In this document: positions 47,216-56,491 of the stretch, piece by piece
Layout of the letters: each line of letters starts with the position of its first letter
How positions within the stretch are numbered: the first letter of the stretch is position 1
Origin: Taenia hydatigena
Taxonomy: Eukaryota > Platyhelminthes > Cestoda > Cyclophyllidea > Taeniidae
Length of the DNA stretch: 64,000 nt
Direction: 5' to 3'
Assembly: GCA_036345935.2 (NCBI GenBank)
Contig: JADWOT020000001.1
Location: 30,571,062 to 30,635,061 of the forward strand
Notes under the pieces: model-generated
Told to the model about the DNA's origin: nothing
The model's database searches: none
What the model saw: only the letters and a program-made list of their open reading frames with translations
Program-made: the position numbers and the translations under genes

Positions 47216-47341
47216 CATCCATCGCAACAAGTCTGCCCCCAAGAGCAGGCTAACACATTAGACAAAACAGTTTCTGATGATGAACTGTCTTGCTTCACAT
47301 ATGCTCTGCCATTGTTTCTTGGGCATAGATAGGCACCGTGT
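47216..47341 (-). CDS. Cysteine-containing exon with strong splice sites
   Basis: The acceptor CTCCTCTACCTCTTATCTTTCATGTGCAG lies just above 47341 and donor GTAGTAAAG just below 47216. Of three frames one is fully open: HGAYLCPRNNGRAYVKQDSS, then SETVLSNVLACSWGQTCCDG. Four cysteines including a CC pair suggest an extracellular, disulphide-bonded segment. No flanking exons could be assigned with matching phase. The neighbouring hydrophobic codons (LLLLLYLLSF) belong to the pyrimidine tract of the intron. Confidence 0.4.
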
Positions 47342-48743
47342 CTGCACATGAAAGATAAGAGGTAGAGGAGGAGCAGTAAGAAATTAAGTTGACAACAACC
47401 CCTTTCGACCGACAATCTCTTCGCCCTTTATTCCTCTCATGTCAATGCGATCGGTTTTTTTGGTTCGGCATTAAAAAGAAAGTGTTTGGAAGAATAAAAG
47501 AAAGGACCAGAAGAAAGAAAATGTTATGCACTTAATGGATTTAGGTGAGAGTGTGGAATGGAGGTAAGGAGAAAGTGAATAATTAGGTGTGTCACATGCA
47601 TATAAAGGTGGGAAAAACGATGAAAGTTTAAAAAATAGTGGAGGAGATCTTGATGGGTATAGCGGCATAAATGAAGTAGGGAATAGGTGTTTGGCTTACC
47701 CCTTCAAAACATTGTGATTCTTCTTTTTAAAAACGAGATGTATTGAAGGAACGATTTGTGGCAGTGCGGTGCGTAGCACAAAGATAGCAGTGGAAGGTAA
47801 AGAGGGGGAAGGAAGGAAGAAGGAGACCATTCCCTTTCTATTTGTAACTGCCATGCGCAAAAAAGAAAAAAAAGCAAAAAAAAATGAAAATAAAAGAAGA
47901 TGATATGCAGCTCTTCGTGTGGCTGACGTGCACCATTCAGATGAGCTTATCAAATTATATTTCTGTTTATCAAGCTCCTTTCAGAGCACCGATTGGAACA
48001 GCATGCTAAAATGGCATTAAACCGTAAATTCAAGTTCCTTTGCTTGAGCCACCTCACGTACAATTTAGGATAATAGCGAAGAGCATGACTTTGCAAATAC
48101 TAATGGTTGGCAACATTTGAAACTCTATTTTGCTACAGTCGCTCATACATTCATTTGCTAGAAAGAAGAAATGAAGAGGCGGCAGGAGAGGGCGGGCAGA
48201 CGCACAGCATCAACTCATTGCAGCAAATCTTGCGATGCTAATCACCGATGCTTGATACTGAATTGTGGCTTTTGTAAGGACACTTCTCTTTGAGCCTTAA
48301 CGTTTTGCAGGTATAATGGTCTTGCGGGTAAGGCATCTAAAAATAACTTATGACTGCAAAAATAAATTGCAAAGACTAAAGTTTAATGCTAATAGGCAGT
48401 CACTATCCTTTGTCCTCGACTTAATTTTAGTGAGGAAGTTTGTGTATGCAAGGCGAGTGGATTGAGATGGTTTCGCAATCAAAGGACTGCAAATTTTAAA
48501 TAAAAACAAAGTTTATTTAATGTTTTGAATCTCCTTCAATTCCATTTACATTTGCGGTTAGGGAGGGAATCTGACGCTAACCAACCTCAGTTCCACGCAA
48601 TCTGCGGCACTGGCTAATCTTCGCAATTATGAGGAACTAAGTTTCAGTGCCCTTGTCGACGCAGAACGACGGCACGATGACAGCTGCGGTCTGAATTTGT
48701 CTTTTAATTTACAAAGCCGAGGATCGATACTCTCGTCGCGTCG
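47342..48743. other. Spacer with A-rich tract, no gene recognised
   Basis: Contains an A-rich run (47858-47890) and purine-rich stretches. Minus-strand frames 47471-47953 are CT-biased and unsupported. Confidence 0.35.
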
Positions 48744-48968
48744 ATGTATTCCTTTCAGAGTGCGCTAGCATTCGTGAGCCTTCTAGTTCCCTTCCTTTTG
48801 CTCCAGCTCCACGTGGGCTATGATGCGATGGCTATTGAGCCAAAGTTGAGAAGCACATGGGAAGGCAACGTCTGCTGCCAGAAAACAACCTACAAGGACG
48901 ACTGTTGTGAAAAGTCGACATCAGACGATGCCACTGCTAGAAATTACGCGACGCGTGCCACTGATTGA
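48744..48968 (+). CDS. Short secreted-type ORF
   Basis: Starts MYSFQSALAFVSLLVPFLLL, a clear hydrophobic signal-like start, then a cysteine-paired part (NVCCQKTTYKDDCCEKSTSD) and a stop after 74 codons. No donor of good quality lies inside, so it would be a single-exon protein or first exon. The CC...CC spacing recalls small secreted cysteine-rich proteins, but I cannot name a family. Confidence 0.35.
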   Translation: MYSFQSALAFVSLLVPFLLLQLHVGYDAMAIEPKLRSTWEGNVCCQKTTYKDDCCEKSTSDDATARNYATRATD

Positions 48969-49338
48969 TTCATGCTCATGTCAAATGAGAAGACGTCAAT
49001 CAGACACTCAACTGCCAGATATGCTTACGTACGCGTTGCGAAGCCTTCTGCCACTCATCTTGCTTCTCCGTCTTATCCTCGTTTCCACCACTTGGTTCAT
49101 CGCCAGCGTCTTCACCTCCTTTGGGTTCGCTTTCCTTGCCGCCAGTTTCATTCTCATTCTCCTCTACTTTTGCCTCCGACGTCACCCCGCTCTCCATACC
49201 CTCGTCATTTTCAAAAGTTGCAAAGACGTCAAGGAGCCAAAGCAGACAGAAATCGCAGAAGTTAGGGGAAGTTGTGCTACCATCCATTCCTCTAATCCAT
49301 CTTACCCTTTTCTTTTCTACGACTTTAGCATGCTGTAA
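48907..49338 (+). CDS. Two-helix ORF on plus, or acidic exon on minus (49000-49287)
   Basis: The plus frame has two helices (SLLPLILLLRLILVSTTWFI and SFGFAFLAASFILILLYF) and a polar tail to a stop at 49336-49338. The minus frame over the same bases is an acidic, lysine/glycine-rich stretch (VEENENETGGKESEPKGGED) with a donor GTAAGC after QRV. Each is the complement of the other: Glu/Lys-rich codons read as Phe/Leu on the opposite strand. Only one is likely real and I cannot decide. A C-terminal cytoplasmic tail of the minus-strand tetraspanin-like ORF at 49669-49935 is one option. Confidence 0.3.
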   Translation: MKSRHQTMPLLEITRRVPLIDSCSCQMRRRQSDTQLPDMLTYALRSLLPLILLLRLILVSTTWFIASVFTSFGFAFLAASFILILLYFCLRRHPALHTLVIFKSCKDVKEPKQTEIAEVRGSCATIHSSNPSYPFLFYDFSML

Positions 49339-49624
49339 TTCAAAATTTTGCTAATAGGTATGCCAGTGCAATATACACCTCAGGGTAAAAAGCGAGAAGC
49401 AAATAATTAAAGCGTGCCATTAGGTTCGAATGCATTTTGTCATCACAAAGTCAAGTCCTTCCTGTTGCATTCGGCAGCGTGGCTATAGGAGCAGGTAGAT
49501 GAAAGCAAATAGAAGTAGTAGGAAGCGGAAGCCGATTCGACAACAATGACAATTGTCTACCTCTTTTTTGTCTTCTCAACCTCCTTTTCCTCTTCTCACT
49601 TACGCATTGCTTCTTCTATTTCAG

Positions 49625-49659
49625 TTAAATAAACGTGTTACTTCGCCACCATCAACCAG
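49625..49659 (+). CDS. Candidate 35-nt micro-exon
   Basis: Acceptor GCATTGCTTCTTCTATTTCAG and donor GTACAG surround 35 bases open in one frame (LNKRVTSPPST). Neighbouring exons on the plus strand are not fixed; it may be chance. Confidence 0.25.
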
Positions 49660-49668
49660 GTACAGTCG

Positions 49669-49935
49669 CTACCCTTGTCTTCTCTGTTGCGAAGAAAGAA
49701 CTCGCGCAGATACGTAATTAGGGACAGCCATCAGGAAATCACCTTCGTCAGCTCTGTAGCAATGTTTAGGGGTAAGTTGCCAATTCCCTTCATGCAGATA
49801 TGCCTTTAACGCTTTGTTCATCTCATTTCTTATGTCCCTCTCGCATGTGATTGCAAATGGTCTAATCGACAGCAGGAGTAGGAGCAGAATCAAAAGCAGA
49901 TGTAGTGAAACAAAAGCCGTGTAGCACCTTTGGCA
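49669..49935 (-). CDS. Tetraspanin-like TM3 and start of large loop, partial
   Basis: The open frame on the minus strand reads TAFVSLHLLLILLLLLLSIR, then PFAITCERDIRNEMNKALKA then YLHEGNWQLTPKHCYRADEG and a stop at 49669. A leucine-rich helix followed by ERDIRNEM.KALK.YL is the pattern of TM3 leading into the first helix of the tetraspanin large loop. CCG is not present in what follows (KHCYRAD), so either the exon ends earlier (donors GTGATT or GTATCT are available) or the motif is lost. It lies downstream of 50570-51215 on the same strand but repeats the start of the loop, so the two are different genes or copies. Confidence 0.4.
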   Translation of the reverse strand, partial: CQRCYTAFVSLHLLLILLLLLLSIRPFAITCERDIRNEMNKALKAYLHEGNWQLTPKHCYRADEGDFLMAVPNYVSARVLSSQQRRQG

Positions 49936-50008
49936 AAACTAGGCCTAGTTAGGCCGGACTATACTAAACTGATTCAAATACGGGTGGAGTGGCCACGTAT
50001 GCCTGATT

Positions 50009-50359
50009 ATGACAGTCCGAACCCGCCTAGTGCAACTGCTGGTAACGTGCGATGGGGTCTTTCTCTTCCACCTGGCAGGTATTAGGGACCAATGTACACA
50101 TGCAGCAAGAAGGTCTGGCGACGTCTTTGAGATGGTAAAGCGGGAACCCTCTTTCCTCCTCCGCCCACATGCTCCACTCCGATCCATTTTCAGCGAGTCA
50201 CTTCTTGTTTATCTCCCAATCACTGTATGCGCTCTTAAGTACCGCGTCTTTCATTATGTCTATCGGTTATGCTTCATTCGTTCAAATCCTAGCAGATGGA
50301 GGAAAGAGTGCTGCTTGCAAATAGTCCTCTACCGACCTTCTTTGTTTCGGAGTCAGTGA
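50009..50359 (+). CDS. Small plus-strand gene, 84 or 116 codons
   Basis: ATG at 50009. Spliced model: exon 50009-50041 (MTVRTRLVQLL), 37-nt intron ending TCTTTCTCTTCCACCTGGCAG, exon 50079-50134 (VLGTNVHMQQEGLATSLR), 59-nt intron ending CCACTCCGATCCATTTTCAG, exon 50194-50359 (CESLLVYLPITVCALKYRVF to ...LFRSQ, stop). Both introns together are 96 nt, so the unspliced frame is also open for 116 codons. The splice sites are strong, and 37 nt is a plausible minimal intron for flatworms. The last exon has a short hydrophobic patch and is otherwise basic. No family recognised. Confidence 0.4.
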   Translation: MTVRTRLVQLLVTCDGVFLFHLAGIRDQCTHAARRSGDVFEMVKREPSFLLRPHAPLRSIFSESLLVYLPITVCALKYRVFHYVYRLCFIRSNPSRWRKECCLQIVLYRPSLFRSQ

Positions 50360-50569
50360 TGCCAAGATGCCTCACGCATCTGAATCCCCACTATTCTGCC
50401 ACTCTCACCTACGATTATGATCAGAGGACTGAGTGAAGCTGGCTGCAGGGACAATGCTGACGTCTCTTCACGGGCCTTCTTCTGAGTTGAAGGGGTTAAC
50501 AGATTACAAACGCCGAGTGGAGGATTAAGGAAAGTGGGGCGCAAAGTCAAGATTGCGACGACCAAGTTG

Positions 50570-50939
50570 TGTATGCTGCGAGCAGCTTTAGATCACCTTG
50601 AAATTTCCAGAATGTGCAATTACATCGCGATAGGCGGGGCATCGATTGCTTTATTGATGAAAATATTGATTTATTGGTCAGTCGGTCAACAGCCAATGAT
50701 GACATTGTAGAAGAATGACGCCAACAGCAAAGCTGTAAGCTGTTGTAGTCGTGGGCGTATGGTAGAGTCCTTCTGCAGCGCCAGTTTACTTGAGTAAAGA
50801 GATGAGCGGAGGTGGAAGGAGGTGAGTATGGAAGGTGATTTGCCATCACATTGGGTGAGAAGGTAAGAAAATAAAACGAAAAGGGATGTAATAGAACAGA
50901 GAAGAGCCGAGGAAGCAGCGCAGCAGAGAACAGAACAAA
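50570..50939 (-). CDS. Candidate TM4-like exon after the large loop
   Basis: The frame SLINDFVLFSAALLPRLFSV then LLHPFSFYFLTF gives a helix directly after the loop exon, one frame away from it, so a splice near GTGTCAAAG is needed. The duplicate at 57920-58330 keeps a helix at the same place (LVGFVSCCPALMRPIPMQYV). Confidence 0.3.
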
Positions 50940-51010
50940 ATCATTGATTAAGGAATACTTTGACACCATGTTGCTTCAATGTTGATCTTCGCATAGTGCT
51001 GCATTCAGCA
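50640..51010 (+). repeat. Direct duplication (second copy 57920-58330)
   Basis: Shared blocks: ATTGGTCAG, CGCCAA, GAAGCTGT or AAAGCTGT, GCCAG followed by TTAC or TAAC, GAATAGAACA or GTAATAGAACA. Moderate identity with indels, same orientation, 7.3 kb apart. Confidence 0.5.
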
Positions 51011-51215
51011 GCACATAAGTCGCTGTCAATGATGTGTGGGCTGTCGGCGCATTCCCTTTTCTTGTTAAAGAGGTCGCACTGTCTGCAGTCTTTGATCGCT
51101 TCTAACGTGTCAGTTACAAGGGCACGGGTTTGGCGTGAATCCTCATTCAATGGAAACCATCGGTTGATTGCCTCTTTGAGAGTCCCTTTAAGCCGATCAT
51201 CTTTCCCGTAAGGCT
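50940..51215 (-). CDS. Tetraspanin-like large-loop exon
   Basis: Open frame with strong protein character: GKDDRLKGTLKEAINRWFPL, NEDSRQTRALVTDTLEAIKD, CRQCDLFNKKRECADSPHII, DSDLCAAECSTMRRSTLKQH, then a stop at 50941. In tetraspanins the large loop has an amphipathic start, a D.L...L.CC motif, further cysteines and a final C...(L/M)R..L before TM4. Here CRQC stands where CCG is expected, and AECSTMRRSTLKQHGV fits the end. The cysteine spacing is off-consensus, so this is a diverged member at best. Acceptor-like TATATCTTTTTGAAG lies at the upstream edge near 51206. The frame is not visibly broken. Confidence 0.45.
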
Positions 51216-51639
51216 TCAAAAAGATATATAGGGTATATTACAGCTATCGTGCCACTTGCATTAGCATCAAGTTGTCAAATGCAATCTTGAGCCTAAAGAA
51301 AAGACAATGCCTACTGTGTTGGTCATCCTTCTTGTTCGTTCTCAAATTCCTATCAAATTTCCTAAGTGACGACATGTTTCTTGAATGCTTTAAAGCAGCC
51401 CTGGATTAATTTACCAGCAATTCAAACATCAAGACAACCCTATTCTCTTCAAATCGTTGGGCCTTTGTCATCTTTACTTAAGAAGTGACTTTCAAGCACA
51501 TTTGATAGCTATCTCAATTGTCCGCTTGTATTAGTTATCCCCCATCAGTTGGCACGCGATCACCCACAGTGCACTAGTGTGATTATTTTGTAAAACATGT
51601 AATTACCTGTATCACCACCAGAACAATACGTCAAGTGTG
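51216..51639. other. Spacer, no gene recognised
   Basis: Between the loop exon and the left palindrome arm. Upstream exons of the minus-strand gene would be expected here or beyond, but none is clear. Confidence 0.35.
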
Positions 51640-53248
51640 CAGATGACCTAAATCGGTAGAGTGCGACACCAAAAAGAGGTTAAAGGGCTTCAAAAATGGC
51701 AGTGGAAGTAGAGATTGAAGATAGCCGAAGAGAAGTCGTAAGGCACGTTCGTTCAGTCTACTTTGGACAACCGACTCTTCCAATCAATCGCATTTGAATG
51801 TGACAAATATTATTGCTGAGTTCCTAAATCGCTTCCAAATTTAACCCCATTTCGCTTTAACTTACCGTTATTTGGTGTAAGCTCCTCATGAACCTTTGAT
51901 AACGATGCAAATAATTATCGCTTTTTGTTATTTTTATGCAGGAAATGTCAGTGTGAAGAAAATCAGGCCATCCATCATCAAACAAAGAAGATTTATAGGC
52001 TTGACGTATCAATCTCAGTAAGCTAGACATTTACACTCAGGAAATTATCCACAGAAGTAGCGGTGGAGTGGTTTAAGAAACAGCTAATAAGCAAACTCTA
52101 ACCTGATTGCAAGCAGGCAGAGAGACTGTAGACGCGCCACAAGGCATCGCCACAAAAGTGCTGAATGAATTACGGAAACTGAAGGGCATCGCAATGCTTA
52201 GGTACAGTCTGTCGCCTAAGCAGCGTCCCAATGCCCAGAGACCCCAGCAAGGTGCATGAGCTGAGAAGACTCCTGTTGTTGGCTTTAAGATAGTTCAGCT
52301 GCCTTTACTTGGGCGACTTCCTTTCAAATATTGTTCCTTAAGCATAATTCAGTCAAGCGGGTTTCGCCCGTTCACATCCATGCATAACACACGCACCCCC
52401 TCAATCCAAATTTTTTGGCATGCGTGACATGCATAAAATGTTCCGCAGTTAGTATTGAGGCTACGATGCTTAGCAGATGGACTCGCTTGGCCAAAAATAT
52501 AAGCAGTAAAAGGATAAAAAGCTGCTTGCTTATCTTTAGGCATGGCAAGGTTAAAAAAGCGTACGAATAACTTCACTTTAGAGGTTAGAAAAGAATGACT
52601 TTAAGTGCGCGACCGTGTGCACGAAGCATGGGGATTGGTGCGAGATGGGCAGGTGGTAAGGGGTGGGATCCGCAGAAGTGGTAAACAATGCGACGCAGCC
52701 ACCCAATCGGAGGAAAAGGCAATAAATGATAGGAAGTTGAGCAGTAGTGGAAATCACAATGCGAGTTGTGGTGATTACAACGGAGAAGATCGGTGTGCCG
52801 AGATGGTCTATAAAACTCATCATCATCATCTCAGATACCGACGCGGAACTAAAGTGCTCTACATCATTTCATCTATGCATAAAATGAAGAGCAGACACTC
52901 CGTTGAACGCTTCGGAGGCTAGCAACACAGGATAGTGCCGATGACGAAGAGTCACTCTAGGACCTCTGAATTTTGGCACAAGACCTTCGAAAATGACATC
53001 CCAAGTAGGCTCGAATTGTAGACTACAGCCAGTCAGGCATACCGAGTAAACTCGTTAAGCAAAACTGTAGCTAGCAGAGAAATACTGATCTACGTGCATT
53101 ACTTTAAGTTCAGCGAGGTTAAAGTGGATGTTATGCCCTTGTTTAATAAAAATCATGCACAAAACTTCAAAATGGAAGTTGGAAGAAAGTGGCATTAAAT
53201 GCGCATCCACATGCAGGAAACACAGACTTACGCCATATATCGGTCATG
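51640..53248 (+). repeat. Left arm of 3.3 kb imperfect palindrome
   Basis: Reverse complement of 53342-54940. Matching blocks in order outward from the centre: CTTACGCCATA (53230) with TATGGCGTTAG; AAGTTCAGCGAG (53106) with CTCGCTGAACTT; GGAAATCACAATGCG (52749) with the GATTCCCACTA area; AGGAAATTATCCACAGAAG (52038) with CTTCTGTGGATAATTTCCC; GATGCAAATAATTATCGC (51904) with GCGATAGCTATTTGTATC; AATTTGGAAGCG (51830, complement) with ATTGGAAGTG (54773). The centre is near 53295 with a spacer of about 93 bp. Confidence 0.8.
52349..52829 (-). pseudogene. Membrane-protein exons inside the left arm
   Basis: The frame at 52829-52578 has a helix (TPIFSVVITTTRIVISTTAQ, LPIIYCLFLRLGG). The frame at 52576-52349 has FFNLAMPKDKQAAFYPFTAY and a cysteine part (NTNCGTFYACHACQKIWIEG). 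The right arm keeps GTVLFSIAITTVCIVIPTIA in its plus strand at the mirrored place, with a stop soon after. This suggests an ancestral exon coding a helix, decaying in both arms. It may be a further member of the tetraspanin-like group. Confidence 0.35.
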
Positions 53249-53341
53249 AGATGAGGAAGATACAAAAGCTCTGCGAGGGTCCGCTCAACGAAGCGCAAAG
53301 CACTGGTTGAATGAGTTAGTTATAAAGTCACGGGGCTTCTA

Positions 53342-54940
53342 GACCACAATGTATGGCGTTAGTCTGTGTTTCTTGCATGTGTAGGCGCATTTCAAGTCAT
53401 TTCCTTCCCACCTCCAGTTTGAAGATCTGTGCTGATTCAAATTAAACAAAGGCACAGCATCTATTTTAATCTCGCTGAACTTGACTTAAGGCAGTTGGAT
53501 CAGCAGTATCTTTGTTCCAGCTACCTTTTTACTAAACGAGTATTTGGTCCACCCAACTAAGTGGATTCCACAATTGGAGCCTGTTTTGGTTGTCAGCCTC
53601 GAAGGCCTTTCGCTAACAATTAAAGGTCTTTAGTTGATGCTTTCGTTATTGGCACTAGCATTTGTTGGTAGCGCCTGATTCGTCCAACAAAGTGTCTGCT
53701 CTTCATTTTTATGCATAGATGAAATGAGGTGGCACACCGCAGTTTTGCGTCCGCATCTGAGATGATAATACGTATTAGACCATCAAGGCACAGTGCTCTT
53801 CTCCATTGCGATCACCACAGTTTGTATTGTGATTCCCACTATCGCCTAATTTCCCCACCATCGATTGTCTTTCCCTCCGATTGAGTGGCTGCTTCGTGCA
53901 GTTTATAACTGCTGCGGACATCACCCGTTGCCAGTGTTGCCCGTTCTGCTCGCACCATTCGGTGTTTTGAGCACACAAATGCGCATTTAAAGCTATTATT
54001 GCCTAACCTCTAATTTGAATCTATGAGCACGCTTCCTGTTTAAACCAACTCACGTCATCCATTCGAACTCACTAAGGCTAAATATAAGTGGGTAGCCCAC
54101 ATTTTTATAGTTCACTGATTATGATTTTAGCTAATCGAGTTCATTTGATCCTCATCATAGTTCGCACACAATAAACTGCGCAATAGACTGCGCATGCTGC
54201 GTACGTCAAAAGATCTCAATTGGGTAAGTGACCGTCTTATGCGTGGATGTGGGCGGGCGAAAATGGCTAGACTAAATTATGCTTAAGGAAGAATATTTGA
54301 AGGCAAACCGATAATTAAAAGCAATTGCTCTATTCCAAAGCCAACGATTAGTGTCTTATTAGCCCATGCATCAGGCTCGGGTCTATAGGCATTGCGTATG
54401 CGGAGTAAGTGACAAAATGTGCTGAGACTTTTCCGTAATTCTCTCCGTACTTCCGCGAAAGTGCCTCATGGCACGTCTGTAGTCTCTCCGCTTACAATCA
54501 GCTTAGCTTTTGCTTACCAGTTTGTATCCTCAACCAGTCTACACCCCCTTCTGTGGATAATTTCCCGAGTTTGTAAAAGTTAAGCCTACTGAAGTTGATG
54601 CAATGAGCTTGTAATTCTTTCCTTGCATGGGAATGAAGCGCTCGATTTCCACCACATTGGCGTTTTTGTTATAGAAATGACAAATAGCGATAGCTATTTG
54701 TATCATTATTGAAGGTTCAGAAAGAGCTTACACTAACTGCCGGTAGGTTGATGTGCAAGAGTGTTAAAATTGGAAGTGATTTGAGAACCCAATGACCCAT
54801 ATTCACAAACGCATCAGCCTCCAAGCACAAGATATTTTCAATGCAAAAGCACTGACGTTCCATTCTCGCTACACTTTGCATTGGTTTTCAAAATTAGCAG
54901 TTGTTGTCACTTAAAATAGGCAACTACTCCATTGCGTCAC
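53342..54940 (-). repeat. Right arm of 3.3 kb imperfect palindrome
   Basis: Mirror of 51640-53248. Substitutions and small indels are spread along the whole arm, so the inversion is old and has not been homogenised. Confidence 0.8.
53775..54000 (+). pseudogene. Mirror of the 52.6-52.8 kb membrane exon
   Basis: The plus frame keeps TVLFSIAITTVCIVIPTIA and then hits TAA where the left arm continues with QLPIIYC. Downstream codons keep SFPPIEWLLRAV. A broken copy. The minus frame 53775-53978 is its shadow. Confidence 0.35.
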
Positions 54941-55061
54941 ACATATGTGACATGGATCACTTCTTAGACAATGATGGTCGGTCATGATGGATTGTGCCAC
55001 AAAGCTTAAAGCGAAATTAACATGAATGCCCAAAGTCTTCGCCTATTTATTGTGCTGGCAG

Positions 55062-56491
55062 CATTTTCCTGAATCCAACCTGCGGCATAGCGGCTGTGGA
55101 AAGGTCGCTGGAAGGCACACTTTCTTATACGAATGCGAGATCTTTTGCTTCTTCGCAAATTGCATTTTTCCCTTGGTGGCACGATCTGAAGACGAGGTCA
55201 GTGAATACTTACCATCTCTGTGCCTCAAAGGAACCATTCATAAACTTTGCAGCGACCTTACAGGGAGAATGGATAAAAGTAAAGGGGTTGGATTGGAGGT
55301 CGCACTGCCGTCCATTTTCCACATCAACGTACCCTTCATTAGCTAAGAACAAGTTTGCTTTTCAACATGTGCAACGAATGATAAAAGTACACTCGTTGCG
55401 TTATTATTAGTTCTACAGCTGAAAGAAGGAGTGTTTAAATGGCTACGTGAGTGAGGCGGCATGCGACATAAGGACCACGACTAGGCAAAGTGATGAAACT
55501 TTGGTCCTAAAAATAAAGGACTCAGTCTACCTCAGAGGGCATAGTTAAGTATCTTCCACCTACTTCTCACTTCGTATTGCACTGTTTGGCTTACAATCCA
55601 CCTCTCCATCTCATTCTCTACACCTTCTAGGGGGTTCCTCTACGTGGCGGTCCACAATGGCAAGTAAGAAGGTGTACTTCTCTCCCTGCCCTACTTTGTG
55701 TAAGTATGTCATTGATTAGTTCCTCCCTTCGTCCTTCTAGTTAATCGTCTTGAAATAGGTAAGAACGTGTACTTGCATGCGTGTGCGTGTGTTTGGGTAA
55801 GCAGGTCTACTGGCACAATTGTCCCACCTTCCTCTCCGTACGTGACTTTGTAGACTACCAGGTACATAGCCTCATCTTGGGCCCAGTAAGCTCCCCTTCG
55901 ACCATTCTTATGCTGTCCGGTTGGTTAGTTAATCGGATGGTTAATAGGCTGGTTAATTTTAATTCCTTATTTGTCACTCACTTATTTCATGCTATTTGCC
56001 TCCTGCTTCTTCCGCTTGTGTCCCATGTCCTTCCTTTTTAGCCTTCTTTTCTTCCTCTTTTCCTTTCTCCAGGTCGAAGAAGGCACATCGCAGAGTGATG
56101 TAAGGAGCAGCGACGGCATGGACAATGCTTACCACGGAAGAAGCCAAAACCGAGTTGCCGCGAGCTGTCAACCGTGCGCCGATGGCAACGGGCAACCTGT
56201 GCCTACACAGCAAAAGGTGAATTTGTAAATGAAGTAATACTATGAGACAGCCCTCAAATCCGGCACTTTGCGATTGTGAGAGTCACAAATGGACAGTTCT
56301 TGCCGTTAGACGGTGCACTTCCCGTGCATTTACACGGCGCTATCCCCTCTCCTTGCCTTTTTCTTCCCTAATAGAAGTGTTTTCCATCCAACAACGTCTT
56401 ATTGGGAACTGCGCCATGCGTGTTTTATTGGTCAATGACATCCACTTCAATGGACACAGCCTCCCGTGTCACAGTCCTTCACTGTGGTTAG
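55062..56491 (+). CDS. Plus-strand gene built of tiny exons, micro-exon-gene-like
   Basis: Exons with consensus acceptors and donors and continuous phase: 55062-55196 (weaker donor GTCAGT), 55419-55446 (28 nt), 55631-55663 (33 nt), 55741-55758 (18 nt), 55854-55885 (32 nt), 56073-56216 (144 nt), and 56375-56491 ending TAG. Translated joins read LKEGVFKWLR, GSSTWRSTMA, INRLEI, DYQVHSLILGP, then VEEGTSQSDVRSSDGMDNAY ... PVPTQQK, then KCFPSNNVLLGTAPCVFYWS ... VTVLHCG. Acceptors are pyrimidine-rich (CATTCTCTACACCTTCTAG, CTCCCTTCGTCCTTCTAG, TTTTCCTTTCTCCAG, TTTTTCTTCCCTAATAG) and donors are GTGAGT, GTAAGA, GTAAGA, GTAAGC, GTGAAT. The last two exons carry several cysteines. Chains of very short exons are typical of micro-exon genes of parasitic flatworms, which encode variable secreted proteins; whether this one is secreted is unknown because the start exon was not found. 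Confidence 0.55.

Noticed and set aside
47696..47953. Minus-strand hydrophobic frame with poly-Phe
   Set aside because: It arises from an A-rich tract on the plus strand; the only good signal is an acceptor-like TTTTTTGCGCATGGCAG without a matching donor.
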